Shown here piece by piece: positions 55,860-64,000 of a stretch of 64,000 nt of DNA. The notes under the pieces are model-generated. The model was not told the DNA's origin and made no database searches. It saw nothing but the letters and a program-made list of their open reading frames with translations. The translations under genes and the position numbers were made by a program. The stretch's first letter is position 1. Every line of letters begins with the position of its first letter. Source of the DNA: Podospora bellae-mahoneyi (lineage: Eukaryota > Ascomycota > Sordariomycetes > Sordariales > Podosporaceae). Location: NCBI RefSeq assembly GCF_035222275.1, contig NC_085884.1, positions 744,001 through 808,000 on the forward strand, written 5' to 3'.

Positions 55860-57334
55860 ACTTGCATTTACTGTTCGATAATAAAAATAATATAAATGGA
55901 AAGCAGAAGCTTTCAGGTTGGTATAGTGGTAAGAATTGCGGTGAAGGAATGATGGCCGCAAACGAATGACGGTCGTACAAGAAATACTGACCGTAAGAGA
56001 ATAATGGCTATTATCTGTAAAGAAAGGCTCAAGGTGGTGAATATACCTTAAGCGAGAAAACGAGAACAAGAAGAGTTATAGAAACTCACGAGGTCAGATC
56101 CAAGGCAGTTGTTATGCTGAATCTACAAATGTTTTCGCCGGTTGTTTTTGGTGTCGGCAGATAATAGAAGAAATGAGTGGGCACTAACAGTGCAAATACA
56201 CTGGGCCTGGATGGTTGCATGTAAAGACAGGTTGCAAGTGGTAAGAGAGCATACTAAAGGTTAGTAAGGGATCTTGGAGAACTAGGCATATTTGTTCCGG
56301 ATATTACAGAGCTAATGTACCTAAATCATAGGCACATCACTCCGAACGCTTTGTTTTTAGCTTGGAACCTAGTTGAACCGAAGATATGTGTTAATACCTA
56401 CTGTCTTATCATAAGAGTCAAAATATAAGGATACCAGAACACTATTTTACACATAACCGAACAGCCACGATTACTCCTCCCAAAGCTTCTTAGTAATCTT
56501 TCATTTAATAATACTAACACCGCTGATAACCCATCACTTGTTTATGTACAGAGCACTCCTGCCGAAAGTCCAGTCTTAGAACCCCGAGAAGTGGCACTGA
56601 CTTGGTTGTCATCTTCCTAGCTGAGCAGTTCTGACTCTGGTCTCTATGTGATTACATGTGTGTGTTTGTATCCTGCAATCGAGAGCAACATGGACTGGAA
56701 CCCATGACTTTACGAATGGGTTATGTTTCACGATAGGGCGCTAGTCACTTGGTTTCCGAGTTAATCCCCCACGAGCAAGTTGCACTATACTATAGGAAAG
56801 AGTATATAGCTCGCAAGTTAACACTGTGTATTTCATTTAATCTTTGAGCGAGTAGCATTAGTAAACGAGTTACCGATAGAGTATTTTATTAAATCGAGGG
56901 AACAGACACAGTGAGCAACTGGACGTACATGAAAACAATATTTGGAAGACATGTGGGGTGCTCCATTATTGACTGCTATCCCATGTTGAGCTGAGTCCTC
57001 ATGACATTCAACACCCAGTTGGAAGTCGGGGGCCATCATCCTAGCATTCCAGAATAGTGAATTTTCCCTTCTGCTGCCTTCTCCTGGCCCCCGCTAACCT
57101 TCCCCATGTGGGTTACCTACCATGAGAGCTCCAATTACAACTTGAGGTCCCAGACGGGCTTTTTCAATTCCATTTCCTTCCTGCCTACCTTTTGTACCAT
57201 AATTACCTTCGATTGCCTCGAGATTTCAGTGTCACTAATTTCAATCTCGACTCACCTGTGGCCTATCCGAAACGGTAAATGCCGGTGATATACCTCCACA
57301 GAAGAGGTGAGTATTCGCTCATTTATCTTGAAAG
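55860..57334. other. A+T-rich gene-poor gap
   Basis: About 1.5 kb with many stop codons in all frames and visibly more A+T than the flanking genes, especially 56270-56560 and 56770-56900. It contains the tRNA-like relic listed separately. It could be an old mutated repeat, but no terminal repeats or coding remnants of an element were recognised. Confidence 0.4.
56683..56765 (-). other. tRNA-Met-like relic (pseudo-tRNA or SINE head)
   Basis: On the minus strand the sequence …TAGCGCCCTATCGTGAAACA then TAACCCATTCGTAAAGTC then ATGGGTTCCAGTCCATGTTG follows the layout of a tRNA with anticodon CAT (ACATAACCC), variable loop and T-arm (GGGTTCCAGTCC), with a 3' acceptor-like GTTGCTC. The T-loop deviates (TTCCAGT for TTCGANT), and the D-arm and 5' acceptor do not pair properly. 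It is a degenerate tRNA copy or the tRNA-derived head of a SINE. Confidence 0.35.
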
Positions 57335-57821
57335 GATTACCATCAAACAATTCGCGAGATCTTCGACCTTATTCTCAAGAATAAGATATCAACACTTGAC
57401 GCAGAGTCTTTGGAGCTCATGCTCGTCTTTCTAGACCATGAGTTCGAACAAATGGACAACGCCATTATCGAAGTCGAGAACGACAAAGAGCGATGTCAGG
57501 TGCAGGTTCTCGAGCGATTCTGCACCAGAAGGTCGAGTGTGGGCATCGATGAGCAGCGGATCAAGAGAGCGCAGTAAGAAATTAGAGTCCATCACGGCTT
57601 GCAACATACACTTACGTCGAAGTAGAGTTTAATATCCTTGATGGCGCAACTGAGAGGTCCGCAAAACCGCTGAAGAAGCTAGAAAGCGCTTGGAGGAGGA
57701 AGAGAGAGCTTCAACACAAAAAGGAAATGCTGGAGCTTGCTCACCGGATTTGCGACAAGGTAGTCAACGTCGAATATTTGATCCATATTCTGCACAAGAA
57801 GACTCCAGACAGGAAGGCTTA
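57335..57821 (+). pseudogene. broken coding stretch, unknown helical protein
   Basis: An 80-codon open stretch without ATG (57335-57577) reads TIREIFDLILKNKISTLDAE, SLELMLVFLDHEFEQMDNAI and IEVENDKERCQVQVLERFCT. A second stretch in another frame (~57668-57821) reads KPLKKLESAWRRKRELQHKK, EMLELAHRICDKVVNVEYLI, HILHKKTPDRKA and stop. Both have coding-like, charged helical composition, unlike the sequence around them. They may be two pieces of one lost gene. No family recognised. Confidence 0.4.
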
Positions 57822-58258
57822 AATTCTCAGACGTCCGGCATAAGACAGCAGTTGTTTGAGGGCATGGGGAGGGTTTCTACTTTTGTACAGATACAACCAA
57901 GATAGGGAGAGGACAAGGCAGAGTGAGGCATGATACTCAGGGATAGATGCGAATACGGAAGAGATATGCAACGAGTAAAATCCTGAAACTATGGCCTTGT
58001 TGTGAGCTATCCCAGTGAATGATGTCGTCGATGTGTCGATGTTGTGCCTGAAAGGGTAAGGCGCAATGCGGGTCTGGGCCAAGCCGCATGGATCCGCGGC
58101 CAAAGTGGCGCTTTAATCCTTGACCTTTATCTCCACCTTCCAAAGCCCCGCAGTCGCGTCAATCCGACGCGTTTATCAGGACCTCTCATCACTTTTTTTT
58201 TTGCTGCGCATAGATCCCATCATCATTTTTCACTTGCGCAAATCATTCAGTCGACAAC
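57822..58258. promoter_or_regulatory. upstream region of the HIRIP3-like gene
   Basis: 437 bases including a T-run (58193-58202) shortly before the start codon. No specific site was assigned. Confidence 0.3.
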
Positions 58259-59720
58259 ATGGCGCCAAAGAAGGTGGCAGACAAGACAATTGCCGCCGAG
58301 CTGACCAGTGTGGTCGACCAAATCTACAATGGTCCCGACCGCGACAAGCTCTCCGTCAATTACGCCCGCGAACTGGTCGAGGAGAAACTTGGTCTGGACG
58401 AGGGCTTCTTGAAAGAGGGCCAGTGGAAGGCCAGGAGTAAAGAAATCATTCGCTCCGCTTTGGTAACTTCTCAAATCCCAGCAGACAGTGATGAGGGCAT
58501 TACTGATCTTGCATCTGCGATTTTAGGAAGCGCTTGAGAATGCCGAATCCGAACCTGAACCCTCCCCTCAGCCCCCGAAGCGCAAGGCGAAGCAGCAGCC
58601 AAAGAACGGTGCCCCCGCCAAGCGAGCAAAGAAAAGCCCCTCCGCCGCCCCAGAGGCAGACGTGCCTTCTGAGTCCGGCGACGTCGACGATGCCAGTGAA
58701 GCTTCGGAGCAGCCGGCCAAGAAACGGAAGCTCGCGAAGCCGTCCAAGAAGAGGAGAGTAGTTTCGGACGACGATGACGAAGCCAGCGACGCAAGTGCCA
58801 AGGAACCAGAATCTACCAAGAAGAAAGCTCAGAAAGACAGGGAAGAGATGCCTGCAAGAGGCGATGCGACAGTCACAGCGAAGGACGATTCGAGTGAGCT
58901 CTCTGAAATTAAGAGTGTGCCGGAGAGCGCCGACAAGATTCCAGACAGCAACGACGAATTGTCCGACGTGATCGACGAATCGCCGAAAAGGAAACAAAAA
59001 GCACAAGCCAAACCCAAGGCAGCCGAGAAACCTAAACCTGTGGTTGTCGCAAAAGAGGATGGCAATGAGTCCTCTAGTTCCCTCTCATCTGTTATCGATG
59101 ATGAACCTCCAATCAAGCGCAAGGGAAAAGGCTCCGCAGCACCGAAAGCCCCAGCAGCGCGTAAGACCAAGGCGGCAGCTACCGAGGCCTCACCGGATGA
59201 AGCTACGATCAAGCAACTGCAGGGTCAACTTTTAAAGTGCGGCGTCCGTAAAGTCTGGGCGTTTGAGTTCAAGAAAGGCGGACAGACGACACCCAAGGCC
59301 AAGATCAACCGTCTCAAGGAGATGCTTGCTGAAATCGGAATGACTGGTCGCTTTTCAGAGGCCAGAGCTAAGGAGATCAAGATGCAGCGGGAGTTGATGG
59401 CTGACCTGGACGCTGTTAAGCAGTGGGACCAGACCTTTGGTGTTGCTGATGGCGGCCGGCGTTCAAGGCGAGGCGCTCCTGTCAAGAGCTTCAGGGAGCC
59501 TAGCATCAGTGGCGATGATGAGGCTGAGAAGGATGATCAGGAAGATGAAGATGATGAGGAGAGCGACGAGGAGGTCAGCGATGCTGCCGAGTCCAGTGAG
59601 TCCAGCGATGACAATGGCGCAAGCGTGGACAGTGAGGAGGAGGAGAAGCCAAAGAAAGGCAAGGGAAAGGGGGCCACCAAACGGAGGGCTGTATCCGATG
59701 AGGAGAGTGACTCGGACTAA
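58259..59720 (+). CDS. HIRIP3/CHZ-domain histone chaperone-like nuclear protein
   Basis: Exons 58259-58462 and 58527-59720 (64-nt intron) give 465 residues. Residues 1-70 form a DEK-C-like helical domain (DKTIAAELTSVVDQIYNGPD, LSVNYARELVEEKLGLDEGF). A long Lys/Ser/Glu/Pro linker carries many basic nuclear-localisation signals (AKKRKLAKPSKKRR). The conserved block IKQLQGQLLKCGVRKVWAFE, KINRLKEMLAEIGMTGRFSE, EIKMQRELMADLDAVKQW matches the HIRIP3 helical region ahead of the CHZ motif. The tail is highly acidic (Asp/Glu/Ser), as in H2A-H2B chaperones. HIRIP3 binds HIRA and histones. The name is inferred from these blocks. Confidence 0.8.
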
Positions 59721-60058
59721 GTGGCAGGCAGCTTCGGTTTGATGTTGTGGGCGGTTTCTGATTGGCAATTTGATGCTGTAGGCGTGTCTTGTGTTTGACT
59801 GTCGGCTGTTTGCTCTTAACTTTTGCATTTGTAAGATACCCTTGCAGCATGGGACGGGACTAACGTGTATACACTTTCGGGATATTTGTATCATTATTTG
59901 CTCATCCAAGAAGCTTCTGACGGCTATCTTCGTCGATCAATTTGCAACCTTTGGCGATAATAGCGCCGGGAGACTTCTATCAACCTTCAACCGGGCGGAG
60001 CGGTACATTACATCATAACCTTTTATTCCTCACCATAGGAGCATCAAACAACTCAAAA
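59721..60058. other. intergenic
   Basis: 338 bases between the histone-chaperone gene and tRNA-Ser. Nothing else was recognised. Confidence 0.3.
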
Positions 60059-60150
60059 GTCGCTTTGGCGGAGTGGTTAACGCGCGGCCCTGCTATCTCT
60101 CAGCATAGGCCGTTTCTTCGGAAGCGTAGGTTCGAATCCTGCAGGCGACG
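60059..60150 (+). tRNA. trnS-GCT: tRNA-Ser (GCT) with short intron
   Basis: 92 nt. The acceptor GTCGCTT pairs with AGGCGAC (one T-G) and the discriminator is G. The D-arm is GGCGGAGTGGTTAACGC. The anticodon stem is CGGCC/GGCCG around loop CTGCTA…A with anticodon GCT. An 11-nt intron (TCTCTCAGCAT) follows position 37. A long type II variable arm (TTTCTTCGGAAGC) and T-arm GTAGGTTCGAATCCTGC mark it as a serine tRNA. Confidence 0.92.
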
Positions 60151-61283
60151 TCTTCTTTTTGCCCTGTTCTCCTCTTCAACTCTTCATCAACTCCACAGTT
60201 CATAATGACAACTGGCGTTGGTTGTGGTACGTATCCACAAGGGACGATCTATTTTTGGCTTTCCGGACGACGCAATGATGTCTGGATGTCTCAAAGTCTA
60301 GGTTGAGCATATTACAACTATGAGAAACAAATGGGGAGATCGAGTAGTGAATACAGTCTTGTACATGCTCTCAAGGTGTGAGTTACATGGCGGTCTGGGA
60401 CTTTTGACACTGCTCATCGCATGGAGAATGGGAATGTGGGGTCTTTCATGAATCGTTTATTCTTTGGGCGATCAAGCTAAGTACGGCAACAGAACCAAGG
60501 TATATGACTGCGTTGTAGAACTGGGTAAGAGTTTAGCTGAGAATTATGAATTTGCAAGGAAAAGAAGAGGACGCACAGCTCGACGAGAGACATCTCGCTC
60601 CTCGTTCTCAGTCCTGGCTTCGATGAAGAGCCGTCGAAGATTGGGAAAGTTTGCCTGTGACAGGGTTAGAAGGGGTTGACTGAGACAAGAGTAAAACTTC
60701 GCCATACCATTTTGAGTAACAACAGATGATATGCTACAAGACAGCGGTTGACAGTGAAAAATTGACAAGATAGTTTGGTTGATGTTGCCCTGGGTGTAGT
60801 CGTTGATGAGTTGCTACTGAGCCGTCAGCAGCCAATCGTCAATTGACAGGGGAGCTCTTGACCTCACATTGAGTGCAAGACACCCCACCCTCTGTGGCTG
60901 GAGCTGCCTGATTTCTTGAAACCAAGAGCTAGACGCCTCGCCAAGCCACAACTCCAGCCTCGAACAGCGCAGTGGGACAGGGCCAGAACGTGGGAGATGC
61001 TGACGAGCACCCTGTCCACTGCATATCGCAATCCACACCTCATTGCCGCCCACAACAAGACATCCTGGCACGCTGCCTGCTTCTCCCTCCTCAACCACCG
61101 AGAATTGCAGGCCGCCATCTACGCACTGTCAGCGCATGTTAAGCCTCCACACCTACTGAACGGACAAATCTGTCCTTTGTCACCCCTCGACGATTGACCG
61201 CCTCTCGTCGCCTACTATCCCGTCCCTTACTCCACGAACGCCCCTCGCCCCTGACGGCACCTGTCCGATCATACAGTCCAGAC
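60151..61283. other. intergenic, upstream of the beta-adaptin gene
   Basis: 1.13 kb. The open frames here have no family features. The last ~100 bases before the start are pyrimidine-rich. No repeat or RNA was recognised. Confidence 0.4.
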
Positions 61284-63700
61284 ATGTCGAATGCCGTGAA
61301 CCGGATACGTGGGGCCCTCGCGCCCCCGCGGAAGGGCGAGACGTTCGAGTTGCGCGCTGGGCTGGTTTCCCAGTATGCTCACGAGCGCAAGGAGGCAATC
61401 CAGAAGACCATCATGGCCATGACACTTGGCAAGGATGTGTCTGCTCTGTTCCCCGATGTCCTCAAGAATATCGCAACATCGGATCTGGACCAGAAGAAGC
61501 TGGTGTACTTATACCTGATGTGAGTCTCTTTGGTGTCTTGGGCTACAAACAATGAAGCGGCTTGGACTGATAAGGAGACAGGAACTACGCCAAGTCCCAC
61601 CCGGACCTGTGCATTCTCGCCGTCAACACATTCGTACAAGACTCCGAAGACCCGAACCCCCTAATCCGAGCCCTCGCTATCCGAACAATGGGCTGCGTTC
61701 GCGTTGATAAGATGGTGGACTACATGGAGGAACCGCTGCGCAAGACCCTTAGAGACGAATCGCCCTACGTTCGCAAGACCGCTGCCATTTGCGTTGCCAA
61801 GCTTTTCGATTTGAACCCAACCATGTGCATAGAGAACGGATTTCTCGAGACTCTGCAGGAGTTGATTGGAGACCCCAACCCCATGGTGGTTGCCAACTCG
61901 GTCCAGGCGCTTTCCGAGATCAGCGAGACAGCCCCTGAAACGAGGGCCCTCATCATCACACCTGCCACCTTGAAAAAGCTTCTCATGGCGTTGAATGAGT
62001 GCACGGAATGGGGCAGAGTTACAATTCTGACGACCTTGGCTGATTATCCTGCGTCCGATGTTAAGGAGTCAGAGCACATCTGTGAAAGGGTCACCCCCCA
62101 GTTCCAACATGTCAACCCCAGCGTTGTCTTGGCTGCCGTCAAGGTTGTTTTCATCCACATGAGGATGCTCAGTCCAGAGTTGGTCAGACAATATCTCAAG
62201 AAAATGGCTCCACCTTTAGGTTTGTGCTCCGCGGCTGCTCTGTGCGTCTTTGTTTACTGACATGAATAACCCTCAGTTACCCTCGTTTCCTCCGCCCCGG
62301 AAGTCCAATATGTTGCGTTGCGAAATATCGACCTTCTTTTACAAGCAAAGCCCGACATTCTCAGCAAGGAATTGAGGGTATTCTTCTGCAAATACAACGA
62401 CCCCCCCTATGTCAAGCTCCAAAAACTCGAAATCATGGTCAGGATTGCGAACGAGAAGAACTATGAGCAGCTCCTTTCGGAACTGAAGGAATATGCCTTG
62501 GAAGTGGACATGGACTTTGTGAAGAGGGCAGTCAAGGCCATTGGTCAGGTCGCCATCAAGATTGAGGCGGCCAGCGAGAAGTGCGTTGCGGCCCTTCAGG
62601 ACCTGATCTCGACAAAGGTCAATTACGTGGTCCAAGAGGTTATTGTTGTCATCAAGGACATTCTCCGGAAATATCCAGGATACGAGGGTGTCATTCCAAC
62701 TCTTTGCAAGTACATCGATGAGCTGGATGAGCCAACAGCACGCGGATCCTTGATCTGGATTGTTGGAGAGTATGCGGAAAAGATCAACAATGCGGACGAA
62801 ATTCTATCAGGATTCGTTGACGTCTTTGAGGAGGAGTTTACACAGACACAGTTGCAGATTCTCACAGCTGTGGTGAAGTTGTTCCTCAAGAAGCCCAGCA
62901 ACAACCAGGGCCTGGTGCAAAAGGTGCTGCAGGTGGCCACAGGGGATAGTGATAACCCGGATATTCGGGACCGCGCTTATATCTACTGGCGTCTTCTTTC
63001 GGGTGATCTCGATGTTGCCAAGGTTTGTTTTGTTTACATCCACCCTACCCCTTTTTAGGATGCGGTTCTAACGAAATTCTAGAACATTATTCTCTCGCAA
63101 AAACCAGCAATTACCACGACTGTGACCAGCTTGCCACCAGTTCTTCTCGAGCAGCTCCTCAGCGAGCTTTCGACCCTCGCCTCTGTGTACCACAAGCCAC
63201 CCGAGTCGTTCGTTGGCAAGGGGCGTTATGGTGCCGAGGCCATCCAGCGCGCTGCCATCCAAGAGCAACGGCAAAACCTGGCAGAGAACCCCATCGCTGC
63301 CTCTGTTGCCGCCGCGGCATCTAATGGCACGGCAGGCGGCTCTCAAAACAATATTGAGAACCTTCTTGACATTGACTTTGATGGCGCCGCCCCGGCCGCG
63401 GAATCCACTCCGGATCGGGTGGCTAGTCCCATGTCACCCGGTGGTCCTAGTGCGCCTCCGCCCAGCGGTGGTATGGCTGACATCATGGGCTTGTTTGATA
63501 CGCCACCGCCCACCACGACTTCGCCGGCTCCTGGGGCTGCGCCTGGTATGGGTGGGGGGATGAATGATCTGATGAGTGGCTTTGCGGGTATGGATCTTAG
63601 TGGGAATAGTGCCCCGCCACCACCCGGGCAGCAGTTGGGTCATAAGCCGGTGGAACAGAAGGCTACGGGTGGAAGTGATGATTTGCTGGGACTGTTTTAA
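61284..63700 (+). CDS. APL2: AP-1 complex subunit beta (beta-adaptin)
   Basis: Exons 61284-61519, 61582-62219, 62277-63022 and 63083-63700 give 745 residues. The N-terminal ~580 form the adaptin alpha-solenoid trunk: [89 protein letters not shown] and [14 protein letters not shown]. The tail is Pro/Gly/Ala-rich with a clathrin-box-type NLLDIDFD and a C-terminal DDLLGLF. No appendage (ear) domain follows, as in fungal AP-1 beta chains such as yeast Apl2. It serves clathrin-coated traffic between the trans-Golgi and endosomes. Confidence 0.95.
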
Positions 63701-64000
63701 GGGCTTGGAGTTGGGGGGGATTGAGAAGCGGGTTTATTGTAGACGTTTGAACGGGTAATATTTTGGGTTTGAGAGTGGTGGAAAATGAATAGATGAGCCA
63801 GTTTCTGTGTGAATATTTTGTGTGGCATTCGATGTGAACATGGTGAAGTGATCACTGATGTATAATTCTGGACAACAGTGCTCTACATTTCGGGCCCTTG
63901 TCAGCTCACCCCTTGTGTCTCACAACATTCCCTGGAGCATGCAGGATGTTGACTGGACCCTTGAACCCTGGAATTGGACATCAGGCATCGGGAATCGACT
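63701..64000. other. 3' flank of the beta-adaptin gene
   Basis: 300 bases to the window edge. It is probably the 3' UTR and the start of an intergenic region. No feature was recognised. Confidence 0.3.

Overview
The window is nuclear DNA of a filamentous ascomycete, most likely a Sordariomycete in or near the Sordariales; the exact genus is inference. The evidence is the short introns (50-72 nt, GTRNGT donor, CTAAC/CTGAC branch point, AG acceptor), the gene-dense two-strand layout, intron-bearing tRNA genes, and fungal families such as alpha-1,3-glucan synthase, Vid27 and a GPI-anchored secreted protein. All splice models were made by hand from reading frame, splice motifs and family conservation.

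Layout. Bases 1-220 hold the 5' end of a leftward alpha-1,3-glucan synthase gene, then a small secreted protein gene (2.4-3.2 kb). A housekeeping block follows (3.8-19.1 kb): aldose 1-epimerase, DNA ligase I, eIF3 subunit k, Tsr4/PDCD2-like, chaperonin CCT6, prenylcysteine oxidase and Vid27. From 19.6 to 28.6 kb lie fungal-specific, low-complexity genes: a DPRVDS-repeat protein, an Arg/Ser/Asp-rich protein, a one-pass membrane protein, a kinase-like protein that lacks the catalytic Asp, and a 612-residue disordered protein with a Cys-containing N-terminus.

A tRNA-His gene (29.1 kb) opens a 12-kb accessory stretch. It holds a decayed DUF6594 gene, an intact Hva1/TUDOR-like small gene, the tail of a NACHT-WD40-type (NLR-like) gene joined head to head with the 3' half of a ketosamine-3-kinase gene, two decayed MFS transporter genes, and one intact type IIC (Na,K-ATPase-like) P-type ATPase gene. 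A miniature inverted-repeat element of about 250 bp, with an internal ~21-bp tandem array, lies just upstream of the ATPase.

Core and secretory genes resume at 41.9 kb: trehalose-6-phosphate synthase, a cytochrome P450, a DUF7924-like protein, a membrane-anchored metallopeptidase-like protein whose HExxH motif reads HKLGH, a GPI-anchored secreted protein and an aspartylglucosaminidase. A gene-poor, A+T-rich gap (55.6-58.2 kb) contains a tRNA-like relic and a broken coding stretch. The right end carries a HIRIP3-like histone chaperone, a tRNA-Ser gene with an 11-nt intron, and the AP-1 beta-adaptin gene.

The genes do not form one pathway and no complete biosynthetic cluster is seen. The most unusual material is the accessory stretch around the P-type ATPase, the repeat protein at 19.6 kb, and two intact genes with substituted catalytic residues.
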